Below are positions 1 to 6,800 of a DNA stretch of 27,812 nucleotides, one piece after another. The position numbers were made by a program, and so were the translations under genes. The notes under the pieces are model-generated. The model saw only the letters and a list, made by a program, of their open reading frames with translations. It did no database searches and was not told where the DNA came from. Origin of the DNA: Bacteroidales bacterium. Lineage in GTDB: Bacteria > Bacteroidota > Bacteroidia > Bacteroidales > Bacteroidaceae. Every line of letters starts with the position of its first letter. The first letter of the stretch is position 1. The stretch covers positions 1 through 27,812 of the forward strand of contig SFCP01000009.1 of assembly GCA_004558535.1 (NCBI GenBank), in the 5' to 3' direction.

Positions 1-13
1 CTTTCTGACATGG

Positions 14-50
14 CAAAGCCCCGGCTTGTGAAAGTCAGGGCTTTGTTTCT
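14..50 (+). terminator. Probable intrinsic terminator of a gene left of the window
   Basis: A perfect 8-bp inverted repeat (CAAAGCCC at 14-21, GGGCTTTG at 38-45) is followed on the plus strand by the T-rich run TTTCTTTTA. It probably ends a plus-strand gene outside the window, which would be convergent with the toxin-antitoxin pair. The upstream gene is not visible. Confidence 0.5.
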
Positions 51-63
51 TTTAGATGATTAT

Positions 64-96
64 AAAAAGAGGGTGCACCAATTATGACACACCCTC
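64..96 (-). terminator. Intrinsic terminator of the toxin-antitoxin operon
   Basis: Read on the minus strand, GAGGGTG and CACCCTC (69-75 and 90-96 on the plus strand) form a 7-bp stem followed by a T run (plus-strand A run at 64-68). It lies about 80 bp after the antitoxin stop codon, the expected place for the operon terminator. Confidence 0.6.
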
Positions 97-174
97 CTCT
101 TTCTTGATACTTTGGAGTGAGTATTTCTATTCGCTGAATTTGTATGCCGCCTGTATTCTTCTCCAATCAGTTTC

Positions 175-480
175 TTAACAGATCGGCTTAACCACCTCCA
201 CCCTCATTCCGAGAGCATTGATGATGCGATAGAATGCACCCACACTGGGCACGATGACGCCATTCTCGACCTTAGATATGTAGGACTTGGTGGAATTGAT
301 GCGTCTTGCCAACTCTGTCTGCGTGACTTTGGCCTCCTTTCGCGCATCAAGCAGTATCTGACCTGAATAGAAAGAGAGTGCATTCTCTTCAGCCCTGATA
401 CGCTCGGGAGTCCCCTCCTTTCCAAACTTCTGGTCAAGAACGAGGTCGTAGTCAACAATTTGATGATTGTTTGTCTGCAT
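175..480 (-). CDS. XRE-family antitoxin, HigA-like
   Basis: A 101-residue protein whose C-terminal half is an XRE/Cro helix-turn-helix. Residues 52-92 contain the TQTELARRI, STKSYISKVENG and PSVGAFYRIINALG segments typical of the family. The N-terminal half (DLVLDQKFGKEGTPERIRAEE) resembles the toxin-contacting region of HigA antitoxins encoded after their toxin. The start at 480 lies 29 nt inside the toxin gene, so the two are co-transcribed and probably translationally coupled. Family knowledge: such antitoxins bind and neutralise the toxin, and with it repress their own promoter. That toxin comes first and antitoxin second is seen directly. Autorepression is inferred. Confidence 0.85.
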   Translation of the reverse strand: MQTNNHQIVDYDLVLDQKFGKEGTPERIRAEENALSFYSGQILLDARKEAKVTQTELARRINSTKSYISKVENGVIVPSVGAFYRIINALGMRVEVVKPIC

Positions 481-793
481 AATACGCTTCCTTTATCTTT
501 AATGCTTTTTCTATTTCACTTGGCGGGGTCTTCCGGCTCTTCTTCTGAAAACCATTGAACAGGACAACGACCTTGCCTTCATCAAATATGAAAAACACCC
601 GAAAGATGTTGCCTCCATATTCGGCGCGCAACTCATACAAACCATCCCTGATTAGTTTTATGAACTTCTTGGGAAGCCTGGCCTGAGTTTTGAGCAAGAG
701 AAGGCCATATTGGATTTTCTCCTGCTCTTTCTCCGTCAAGGTGTTCATGAATGCCTCAAAGTAACCGCCGTATGTCCATATCCGCCGTTTCAT
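452..793 (-). CDS. HigB/RelE-superfamily toxin (phage-derived Gp49-like)
   Basis: A 113-residue basic protein of the HigB/Gp49-like branch of RelE toxins, which usually cleave mRNA on the ribosome. Visible family features are the N-terminal TYGGYFEAF, the central DGLYELRAEYGGNIFRVFFIF strand pair, and VVLFNGFQKKSRKTPPSEIEKAL towards the end. The start at 793 was chosen because these N-terminal residues belong to the fold. A longer reading frame to 1015 runs into repeats and is not credible. The ATG lies only 4 nt after a TATCTTTG -7 box, so the transcript may be leaderless. The gene overlaps the antitoxin by 29 nt. The exact RNA target cannot be told from sequence. Confidence 0.85.
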   Translation of the reverse strand: MKRRIWTYGGYFEAFMNTLTEKEQEKIQYGLLLLKTQARLPKKFIKLIRDGLYELRAEYGGNIFRVFFIFDEGKVVVLFNGFQKKSRKTPPSEIEKALKIKEAYYADKQSSNC

Positions 794-797
794 GGTG

Positions 798-829
798 CAA
801 AGATAGTAGAAGTTATTCAATTGTGCAAC
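798..829 (-). promoter_or_regulatory. Promoter of the toxin-antitoxin operon
   Basis: On the minus strand TATCTTTG (798-805) matches the Bacteroidetes -7 box TAnnTTTG. GTTG (826-829), 20 bp upstream, matches three of four bases of the -33 box. A second -7 match, TACCTTTG, is at 845-852 without a clear -33 partner. The main box ends 4 nt before the toxin ATG. Confidence 0.65.
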
Positions 830-852
830 TTTTGAACAAATTTCCAAAGGTA

Positions 853-1038
853 TCGAAGTGTACGACACCGGACCGGAGAGACACGAACGCGGCGTGAGCC
901 AATGCCGACCCACGCCGCGATTTTCCCCACCGGGGAAAGGTTTTGCGTCTGTAAGGATTGTCGGTTTGCGAAAGGCACTTGGCCGTTCGCAGGTCCGACC
1001 CGGCCGTCGACCCACGGGCGCGGAACGGGCGTGGGTCG
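853..1038. other. Structured intergenic DNA with three perfect inverted repeats
   Basis: No credible gene is seen here. Three perfect inverted repeats are: CGCGGCGTG at 888-896 with CACGCCGCG at 911-919; TTTCCCC at 922-928 with GGGGAAA at 932-938 (3-nt loop); and CGACCCAC at 1008-1015 with GTGGGTCG at 1031-1038. The motif CGACCCACG also occurs in the first hairpin (906-914). The stretch lies downstream of thiF and upstream of the toxin promoter. It could hold terminators, a structured RNA or a recombination site; the sequence does not decide between these. Confidence 0.55.
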
Positions 1039-1145
1039 ATGGCGGAGTGCTTTCTAAGAATGGCGGAGTGGCTTATCAGAAGGCGGAGCGGCGCTACCAG
1101 AATGGCGGAGCGGCGCTACCAGAATGGCTACGCGGCATTACCACG
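1039..1145. repeat. Degenerate 21-22 bp tandem repeat, about five copies
   Basis: Units begin at about 1039, 1060, 1081, 1102 and 1124, each starting with ATGGCGGAG or a close variant. The third and fourth units share an exact 20-nt core (1082-1101 and 1104-1123). The last unit is degenerate and runs into the thiF stop at 1138. Units abut each other without spacers, so this is a tandem repeat and not a CRISPR array. Confidence 0.75.
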
Positions 1146-1821
1146 CCACCACCTCGGAGTGCATGGTGCGCAAGTCGAACATCCACAGACGGCGGGCCAA
1201 GACGTCGCCAAATCCACAGATGACTTTGATGGCCTCGTGCGCTTCCACGGCGCCGGTGATGCCGGGCGTAGGACCTATGACGCGGCGGTCGGGCGCCACC
1301 GAGGGAGGCTCGGGATACAGGTCCGCATAGGCCAGCGGATTCGGGCCATAATGGAATACGGACACCTGTCCGGTGAAGCCGCAGATGGCTCCGTAGACGT
1401 AGGGTTTGCCCAACTTGCCACAAGTGCGGTCGATGAGGTAGCGCGTGTCGTAATTGTCGCAACCATCCACCACAAGGTCATAACGGCCGATCAGCGCTTC
1501 GGCATTCTCTTCGGTAAGACGCATGGCATGAGGTTCTACCTGTACCTCGCTGTTGAGCCTCCCTAACCGTTCGGCAGCACAGCGGGCTTTCGATTGTCCC
1601 ACCTGGTCCTCGCCATACAGCACCTGGCGATGCAGATTATGTATACTGACTACGTCATCGTCCACCAAGCCTATTCTGCCTACGCCGGCACCGGCCAGAT
1701 AGAGGGATATCGGCGAGCCTAAGCCGCCCACACCCACCACCAGCACACTGGCGGCACGCAATTTCTGTTGCCCGGCCGGGCCTATCTCGTCCAGCCGAAC
1801 TTGTCGGTCGTATCGTTCCAT
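1138..1821 (-). CDS. thiF: ThiF/MoeB/HesA-family sulfur-carrier adenylyltransferase
   Basis: A 227-residue E1-like enzyme that should activate the C-terminal Gly-Gly of ThiS with ATP, so that sulfur can be loaded for thiazole synthesis. Visible are the N-terminal RYDRQVRL motif, the nucleotide-binding VLVVGVGGLGSPIS, the Arg-containing NLHRQVLY, and DLVVDGCDNYDTRYLID with the catalytic-type Asp. Unlike E. coli ThiF it has no paired CxxC zinc-binding motifs and no conserved Cys near ADLYPEPP. This shorter form seems usual in Bacteroidales, from memory of related proteins. It is the last gene of the thi operon, 146 bp after thiH, with repeats in the gap. MoeB/HesA activity cannot be excluded, but the position beside thiSGH supports ThiF. 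Confidence 0.85.
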   Translation of the reverse strand: MERYDRQVRLDEIGPAGQQKLRAASVLVVGVGGLGSPISLYLAGAGVGRIGLVDDDVVSIHNLHRQVLYGEDQVGQSKARCAAERLGRLNSEVQVEPHAMRLTEENAEALIGRYDLVVDGCDNYDTRYLIDRTCGKLGKPYVYGAICGFTGQVSVFHYGPNPLAYADLYPEPPSVAPDRRVIGPTPGITGAVEAHEAIKVICGFGDVLARRLWMFDLRTMHSEVVAW

Positions 1822-1831
1822 AGCAGTTGTT

Positions 1832-1868
1832 GATTAGAAGATTTCTAACTAAAAGAAGTTTTCTAATT
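1832..1868. repeat. AT-rich repeat (copy near thiF)
   Basis: On the minus strand this reads AATTAGAAAACTTCTTTTAG followed by a partial second unit TTAGAAATCTTCTAATC. It belongs to the family with core AATTAGRAATCTTCTTTTT, also seen at 3116-3170 and 18242-18282. It abuts the GC-rich repeat at 1869. Confidence 0.6.
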
Positions 1869-1985
1869 GCATATTTGCGGCGGCTCGGGAATCAGAGCAA
1901 GCTCAATTGCATATTAGCGGCTGCGGCTCGGCAATTAAAGCAAGCTTTATTGCTCTCACCTTGCACGCTAATTACATATTTGCGG
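1869..1985 (-). repeat. Dispersed hairpin repeat, one full and one partial copy (thiH-thiF gap)
   Basis: On the minus strand the full unit runs from about 1983 to 1909. It holds GCAAATAT, GCAAGGTGAGAGC (1952-1964), a hairpin TAAAGC-TT-GCTTTA, and GCCGAGCCGCAGCC (1919-1932). A second, shorter unit with hairpin GAGC-TT-GCTC follows to 1869. The same flanks recur at about 6811, 18285 and 21028. The start of the unit overlaps the final codons and stop of thiH. Confidence 0.8.
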
Positions 1986-3101
1986 TCGGTCGAAGACGGC
2001 GTCCCAGTCCTTCCACACCGGTTCGCGGCCCATGGCGCGCAAGGCCCGAGCCACCTCGGTGGCGGTGCGGTCATCGCTCACGTGGAACTGCTCCAAAGCC
2101 TGCGGGTAGGCGTGGTAGCCACCCGGTTCCGTCTTGCTTTCGGCCGACATGGTGGTGACACCCAGCGTGGCCATGTGGTCACGCAGGTCGGCGGGTTCGC
2201 GAGTGGAATAGGAGATGTCGACGTCGTGGTCGAAGATGCGCATGGCGAAAGTTACCTGCGCCAACTCGCGGTCCGTCATCACGCAGTTCGGACGGAAGCC
2301 CCCGTTCTCCGAAGGTCGCATCCGCGGGAAATTTACACTGTAACGCGTACGCCAATAGTGCTTTTGCAAGTAGCGCAAGTGATGGGCCATCATCGTGATG
2401 TCGGTGCGCCACTCCCGCTCCAGACCAATCAGCACGCCCATTCCGATACTGTGAACGCCGGCCTGTCCCATGCGGTCGAAGGCATTGACGCGCCACTCGA
2501 AATTGGCCTTCATGCCGCGCGGATGATACAGGTTGTAGTTCTCGCGGCAATAGGTTTCCTGAAAGCAGATTACGCCGTTCATGCCGTGCCGGCGCAGTTC
2601 TGCATACTCCTCGGCACTGAGGGGCATGACCTCAATTTTGAGATTCGAGAAATAGGGCTTGGCCAAGTCCAGTGCTCGGGCGATGTAGGGGACGCCCGCC
2701 TTGGCAGGGTTTTCTCCCGTCACGAGCAACAGGTTTTCAAAGGGAGCAAGTTGCTTGATGGCGCGGTATTCGCCAACCATTTCCTCCTCCGTCAGGATGG
2801 TGCGCTTCATCTTGTTGGCCACATGGAAGCCGCAATAGACGCACGAGTTGGTGCAGGAATTGGTCAGGTAGAGGGGAATGAACATGGAGACAACGCGGCC
2901 GAACCGCTCCTCGGTATAGCGCCGCGACAAGCGCGCCATCGTCTCTAAATAGGGCGCAGCGGCAGGCGAAATCAAGGCCATAAAATCCTCGACGTCGCAG
3001 CGCGGCTTGCTCAGCGCACGGCGCACGTCGGCATCGGTCTTGGCATAAATCTGCCGTGTAACTTCTGCCCAATCAAGGGTTTGCAAGTATTCTGAAAACA
3101 T
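1968..3101 (-). CDS. thiH: 2-iminoacetate synthase (tyrosine lyase) ThiH
   Basis: A 377-residue radical SAM enzyme. ThiH cleaves tyrosine to dehydroglycine (2-iminoacetate) and p-cresol; the former feeds the ThiG reaction. The radical SAM cluster motif Cx3Cx2C is visible as SCTNSCVYCGF near residue 80, followed by the ThiH-typical ENLLLVTGENP and NGVICFQETYCRENY segments. Length matches the family. It lies 70 bp after thiG and before thiF. The last residues (PQICN and stop) are encoded by the edge of a dispersed repeat, so the natural C-terminus may have been changed by repeat insertion. Using ThiH instead of glycine oxidase ThiO fits an oxygen-sensitive lifestyle. Confidence 0.95.
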   Translation of the reverse strand: MFSEYLQTLDWAEVTRQIYAKTDADVRRALSKPRCDVEDFMALISPAAAPYLETMARLSRRYTEERFGRVVSMFIPLYLTNSCTNSCVYCGFHVANKMKRTILTEEEMVGEYRAIKQLAPFENLLLVTGENPAKAGVPYIARALDLAKPYFSNLKIEVMPLSAEEYAELRRHGMNGVICFQETYCRENYNLYHPRGMKANFEWRVNAFDRMGQAGVHSIGMGVLIGLEREWRTDITMMAHHLRYLQKHYWRTRYSVNFPRMRPSENGGFRPNCVMTDRELAQVTFAMRIFDHDVDISYSTREPADLRDHMATLGVTTMSAESKTEPGGYHAYPQALEQFHVSDDRTATEVARALRAMGREPVWKDWDAVFDRPQICN

Positions 3102-3115
3102 CGCATTTTTGATTT

Positions 3116-3170
3116 TAATTAGGAATTAGAAAAAGAAGATTCCCAATTAAAAAAAAGAAGATTTCTAATT
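3116..3170. repeat. AT-rich ~21-bp tandem repeat (thiH-thiG gap)
   Basis: On the minus strand, two successive units start with AATTAGAAATCTTC and AATTGGGAATCTTC, each followed by a T run, then a third partial unit AATTCCTAATT. It nearly fills the gap between thiG and thiH. Matching units occur at 18242-18282 and 1832-1868. Confidence 0.65.
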
Positions 3171-3171
3171 T

Positions 3172-3948
3172 TCACGAAAGGAATGCCGTAAGCGGCGAAC
3201 TGGCCTCAGCCTCCAACGTAGCGGAAGCGGCAGCCGGCAGGCCGGCTTCGAAGGCACGACGGCCGGCTATGACTGCTTCGCGGAAGGCCCGGGCCATCTC
3301 CACGGGGTCGCCGGCTACGGCCACGGCCGTATTGACAAGGCAGGCCGCAGCACCCATCTCCATAGCCTCGGCAGCATGGGAGGGCGCACCGATGCCTGCA
3401 TCCACCACGACGGGCACACCGGCCTGTTCGATGATGATTTGCAGGAAGTCGCGGGTGCGCAGACCAAGGTTCGTGCCGATGGGAGCGCCCAAGGGCATCA
3501 CAGCAGCGGCCCCCGCCTCCTCCAAATGCTTGCAGAGCGTGGGGTCGGCCTGGCAATAAGGCAACACGGTAAAGCCGAGCTTCACCAACTGCTCGGTGGC
3601 ACGCAGCGTCTCCACGCTGTCGGGGAGCAGGTAGCGCGGGTCGGGATGGATTTCCAGCTTCAGCCAGGACGTACCAAAGGCTTCGCGGGATAGTTGGGCG
3701 GCAAATACCGCCTCCTCGGCATCGCGCACGCCACTGGTGTTGGGCAACAGGCGGATATTCGGACTCTGCACGTGTACGAGCAAGTCGTCTTCGCTATCGC
3801 CCGGCTCTACACGCTTCATGGCTACGGTCACCATTTCTGTGCCCGAAGCTTCGAGGGCTTGGCGCATGACGGTATTGGAATTGAATTTGCCTGTACCAAG
3901 AAACAGGCGCGAGGAGAACTCCACTCCTCCCAATGATAGTGGTGTCAT
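3172..3948 (-). CDS. thiG: Thiazole synthase ThiG
   Basis: A 258-residue TIM-barrel enzyme that builds the thiazole phosphate ring from deoxyxylulose 5-phosphate, the ThiS thiocarboxylate and 2-iminoacetate. Family features are SRLFLGTGKF near the N-terminus, RLLPNTSGVRDAEEAV, WLKLEI with the Schiff-base lysine candidate, VLPYCQADP, AVMPLGAPIGTNLG, and PVVVDAGIGAPSHAAEAMEMGA for phosphate binding. The start at 3948 gives the normal family length. The open frame extends to 4107, but the extra N-terminus has no family similarity. It follows thiS after 92 bp, with no separate promoter recognised. Confidence 0.96.
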   Translation of the reverse strand: MTPLSLGGVEFSSRLFLGTGKFNSNTVMRQALEASGTEMVTVAMKRVEPGDSEDDLLVHVQSPNIRLLPNTSGVRDAEEAVFAAQLSREAFGTSWLKLEIHPDPRYLLPDSVETLRATEQLVKLGFTVLPYCQADPTLCKHLEEAGAAAVMPLGAPIGTNLGLRTRDFLQIIIEQAGVPVVVDAGIGAPSHAAEAMEMGAAACLVNTAVAVAGDPVEMARAFREAVIAGRRAFEAGLPAAASATLEAEASSPLTAFLS

Positions 3949-4040
3949 ATTTTCTGGTAAATTACTTTTCTGAGGAAACACAGAGACGGATGGGGCGCAG
4001 GGGCACGCCGACAAAAGCACACACGGCCCGCCCCGACAGA

Positions 4041-4238
4041 CTATCCGCCACAAGCTGCGCGGATAATCGTCACCGGGCAGCCCTCGTACAGGGGTGTATC
4101 GGCCCACGCCGTGCGTGGCACCATCTTACCGGCTACTGCGGCTGCCACACCTGTTGCGGGCAAGCCCAATTCTTCGGCCAGCGCAGCCAAATGGGCGGCA
4201 TCGGTGGCCATTTCTTTTTGATTGATCAGGATTTTCAT
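4041..4238 (-). CDS. thiS: Sulfur carrier protein ThiS
   Basis: A 65-residue ubiquitin-fold protein ending in the diagnostic Gly-Gly (ACGG), which ThiF adenylates and which then carries sulfur to ThiG. The start at 4238 (MKILINQKE) matches the family's first strand. The gene has a clear ribosome-binding site, GGAG, 6 nt before the ATG. That site is part of an 8-bp hairpin (4239-4246 with 4263-4270) that would mask it. It is the first gene after the TPP riboswitch, so its translation is the likely point of control. Confidence 0.93.
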   Translation of the reverse strand: MKILINQKEMATDAAHLAALAEELGLPATGVAAAVAGKMVPRTAWADTPLYEGCPVTIIRAACGG

Positions 4239-4270
4239 CTTTACTCCTTTTATATTAATATTGAGTAAAG
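4239..4270 (-). promoter_or_regulatory. Ribosome-binding-site hairpin of thiS
   Basis: In the mRNA, CUUUACUC (plus-strand 4263-4270) can pair with GAGUAAAG (4239-4246) across an AU-rich loop of 16 nt. The downstream arm contains part of the GGAG ribosome-binding site just before the thiS ATG. It is well placed to be the expression platform of the riboswitch. Confidence 0.6.
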
Positions 4271-4317
4271 GTACAGAGGAGTGCTTTTGTGGAGCCACCC
4301 GAAGAAGCGAGCGGCTG

Positions 4318-4400
4318 GGCAATTCCTACGGCAGCATAATCTGCATCAGGTCGGAGGGTATAATCTCAGCCCGTTCCAAATGGAGGGACACCCCTTTGCC
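4318..4400 (-). ncRNA. TPP riboswitch (THI element)
   Basis: On the minus strand the conserved thi-box elements appear in order: GGGGTGTC, GGGCTGAGA (CTGAGA at 4364-4369), TACCC, ACCTGATGCAGATTATGC, and CGTAGGAA (4323-4330). Closing stem P1 is GGCAA (4396-4400) with TTGCC (4318-4322). It lies between the promoter and thiS. The TPP aptamer family is well established. Binding TPP should lower expression of thiSGHF. Confidence 0.93.
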
Positions 4401-4411
4401 TTTACTGCCCG

Positions 4412-4447
4412 CAAAGGTACGGATTATTTTTTTAGATACGCCCCAAA
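4412..4447 (-). promoter_or_regulatory. Promoter of the thi operon
   Basis: TACCTTTG on the minus strand (4412-4419) matches the -7 box TAnnTTTG. TTTG at 4444-4447 could be the -33 box, although the 24-bp spacing is longer than usual. It lies just after the folD stop and about 12 bp before the riboswitch aptamer. Confidence 0.6.
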
Positions 4448-4451
4448 TTTC

Positions 4452-5342
4452 TCATGAATTTCCGCTGGGATAGTACTCATGCCGGGCAGCGGCCAGCGTA
4501 TTGAGCATCAACATACAGATGGTCATGGGGCCGACACCACCGGGGACAGGACTGATATAACTGCACAGGGGCGCTACATTGTCGAAGTCGACATCGCCAC
4601 TGAGCCGATAGCCGCTCTTGCGAGTAGCATCGGGCACACGAGTGGTGCCCACGTCGATGACGACGGCGCCGGGCTTGATCATGTCGGCGGTGACGAAGCC
4701 GGGTTTGCCGATGGCGGCTATCAAGATATCAGCCTGACGGCATTCGGCGGCAATGTCGCGGCTGTGGCTGTGGCAAACGGTGACGGTGGTGTCGCCATGC
4801 TCCTTTTGCATCATCAGTTGCGACATAGGCTTCCCGACAATGTTGGAACGGCCCAACACTACGCACTTCCGCCCACTCATCTCAATGTCATAGCGACGCA
4901 GCAATTCCAGAATGCCGCGCGGCGTGGCTGACAGGAAACAGGGCAGGCCAATGGCCATGCGTCCCACGTTAATGGGATGGAAACCGTCCACGTCTTTGCG
5001 GTAATCGATGGCTTCGATGATGCGCTGCTTATTGATATGGTGCGGCAGGGGGAGCTGTACGATAAAACCATCTACATCGGGATCGTCATTGAGCTGCCGG
5101 ATGCTATCGAGGAGCTCCGCCTCGGTGACCGTTTCCTCGAAGCGAACGAGCGAAGAGTGGAAGCCACAGGCCTCGCAAGCCAACATTTTATTGCGGACAT
5201 AGGTCTCGCTACCACCATCGTGGCCAATGAGAATGGCGGCCAAGTGGGGGCGCTTCAATCCTGCGGCAATCATTTCGCGAACTTCGGCTGCAATTTCGGC
5301 CTTGATGGTCGCAGCCACGGCTTTTCCGTCTATAAGGGTCAT
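4452..5342 (-). CDS. folD: Bifunctional methylenetetrahydrofolate dehydrogenase/cyclohydrolase FolD
   Basis: A 296-residue cytosolic enzyme that oxidises 5,10-methylene-THF to methenyl-THF with NADP and hydrolyses it to 10-formyl-THF. Visible motifs are SETYVRNKMLACEACGF (catalytic Tyr48 and Lys52), VQLPLPHHI, KDVDGFHPINVGR, the dinucleotide-binding VLGRSNIVGKPMS, and the C-terminal SPVPGGVGPMTICMLMLNT. Length is normal. It lies 78 bp after ffh on the same strand. A strong terminator sits in that gap and no clear promoter of its own is recognised, so how it is transcribed is uncertain. Confidence 0.97.
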   Translation of the reverse strand: MTLIDGKAVAATIKAEIAAEVREMIAAGLKRPHLAAILIGHDGGSETYVRNKMLACEACGFHSSLVRFEETVTEAELLDSIRQLNDDPDVDGFIVQLPLPHHINKQRIIEAIDYRKDVDGFHPINVGRMAIGLPCFLSATPRGILELLRRYDIEMSGRKCVVLGRSNIVGKPMSQLMMQKEHGDTTVTVCHSHSRDIAAECRQADILIAAIGKPGFVTADMIKPGAVVIDVGTTRVPDATRKSGYRLSGDVDFDNVAPLCSYISPVPGGVGPMTICMLMLNTLAAARHEYYPSGNS

Positions 5343-5366
5343 TATTATACGAGTTTGTTAGGTTTT

Positions 5367-5408
5367 TCTAAAAATAAGGGAGCAGCAGGTGCGCACCCGC
5401 CACTCCCT
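5367..5408 (-). terminator. Intrinsic terminator after ffh
   Basis: On the minus strand AGGGAG (5403-5408) pairs with CTCCCT (5377-5382), with a further inner GGTGC/GCACC stem. It is followed by TTATTTTT (5369-5376). This is the strongest terminator in the window and lies 12 bp after the ffh stop. Confidence 0.85.
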
Positions 5409-5420
5409 ATGCGTATGTGG

Positions 5421-6770
5421 TTATTTCATGCCGGGGAAGCCCTTGGGCAGGGCGGGCATGCGGCCCATCATCTTGCCCATTTTCGACCCCGTTACCATTT
5501 TCATCATCTTGCGTGTCTGGTCGAACTGCTTCACCAGGCGGTTTACCTCCTGCAACGAAGTGCCCGAGCCTTTTGCAATTCTCATCTTTCGACTTTGGTT
5601 GAGCACTTCGGGATGTGCGCGCTCCTTGGGCGTCATAGACTGGATGATGGCTTCGATTCCCTTGAAAGCATTGTCGTCGATTTCGATGTCCTTGAGCGCC
5701 TTGCCCACGCCGGGTATCATCGAAGCGAGCTCCTTCAGGTTGCCCATCTTTTTGATTTGCTGGATTTGCGACAGGAAGTCGTTGAAATCAAACTGGTTCT
5801 TTTGGATTTTTCGCTGCAGTTTTTTCGCCTCTTCCTCGTCATACTGTTCCTGCGCGCGCTCCACCAGGCTGACGATGTCGCCCATACCCAAAATTCGGTC
5901 GGCCATACGATCGGGGTGAAAGACGTCGAGGGCCTCCATCTTCTCGCCGGTACCGACAAACTTGATGGGTTTGTTCACCACGGTGCGGATACTGAGTGCT
6001 GCACCGCCGCGGGTATCGCCGTCGAGCTTGGTCAGTACCACTCCGTCGTAGTCCAATCTTTCGTTGAACTCGCGGGCTGTGTTGACAGCGTCCTGACCGG
6101 TCATTGCGTCCACGACAAAGAGGGTTTCGTCCGGTTGGATGGCCTCCTTGACCGCCGTAATTTCACGCATCAACTCCTCATCGATAGCCAAACGGCCGGC
6201 CGTATCGACGATGACGGTGTCGTAACCTTTCGCTTTGGCGTGCTGTACACCTTCGCGGGCGATGGCCACGGGATCCTTGGACTCAAGGTTCATATAGACG
6301 GGCACGCCAATCTGCTCGGCCAGTACACGCAACTGCTCCACGGCGGCAGGGCGGTACACGTCGCCTGCCACGAGCAGCGGTTTGCGGTTTTTCTTGTTTT
6401 TGAGGAGCAGGGCGAGTTTTCCCGACAGGGTTGTCTTTCCCGCACCGTTAAGTCCCGCCATCAGGATGACGGAGGGGTGTCCCTTGAGTTGCAGTTCCTG
6501 TGCCGTACCTCCCATCAAGGTAGCCAGTTCGTCGTGCACGATCTTGACGAGCAACTGTCCCGGCTTGACGCTGGTCAGTACGTTCTGTCCCAAGGCTTTT
6601 TGCTTGACCGTATCCGTGAAGTTTTTGGCCACCTTGTAGTTGACGTCCGCATCCAAGAGGGCGCGTCTGACGTCCTTGAGTGTTTCGGCCACATTTATCT
6701 CGGTGATACGTCCTTCCCCTTTTAGTATTTTGAACGAGCGTTCAAGTCTTTCGCTAAGATTTTCAAACAT
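5421..6770 (-). CDS. ffh: Signal recognition particle protein Ffh (SRP54)
   Basis: A 449-residue SRP GTPase that binds 4.5S RNA and signal sequences of nascent membrane proteins and delivers ribosomes to FtsY. Order: an N-terminal four-helix domain (1-95); a G domain with P-loop GLNGAGKTT (106-114), DTAGRL and TKLDGDTRGGAALS; then a methionine-rich M domain ending in MMKMVTGSKMGKMMGRM. The start at 6770 (MFENLSERLERSF) matches the family. The longer frame to 6836 runs upstream of the promoter. The promoter lies 31-58 bp upstream and overlaps a dispersed repeat. Confidence 0.97.
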   Translation of the reverse strand: MFENLSERLERSFKILKGEGRITEINVAETLKDVRRALLDADVNYKVAKNFTDTVKQKALGQNVLTSVKPGQLLVKIVHDELATLMGGTAQELQLKGHPSVILMAGLNGAGKTTLSGKLALLLKNKKNRKPLLVAGDVYRPAAVEQLRVLAEQIGVPVYMNLESKDPVAIAREGVQHAKAKGYDTVIVDTAGRLAIDEELMREITAVKEAIQPDETLFVVDAMTGQDAVNTAREFNERLDYDGVVLTKLDGDTRGGAALSIRTVVNKPIKFVGTGEKMEALDVFHPDRMADRILGMGDIVSLVERAQEQYDEEEAKKLQRKIQKNQFDFNDFLSQIQQIKKMGNLKELASMIPGVGKALKDIEIDDNAFKGIEAIIQSMTPKERAHPEVLNQSRKMRIAKGSGTSLQEVNRLVKQFDQTRKMMKMVTGSKMGKMMGRMPALPKGFPGMK

Positions 6771-6800
6771 AATTATTTGGTATTCCTTATTTTCCGGGTG

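Noticed and set aside
1039..1145. Possible CRISPR array
   Set aside because: Units abut without spacers, are degenerate, and no cas genes are present.
958..1566. Plus-strand frame that would translate the 21-22 bp tandem repeat
   Set aside because: It continues antisense through thiF, and repeat units of 22 bp break the 7-residue periodicity.
3949..4107. N-terminal extension of thiG overlapping thiS
   Set aside because: Sequence before MTPLSLGG does not match ThiG, and thiS occupies this DNA.
4977..6725. 582-codon plus-strand open frame opposite ffh and folD
   Set aside because: It mirrors two highly conserved minus-strand genes, spans their terminator and has no recognisable domain; it comes from codon bias on the coding strand.
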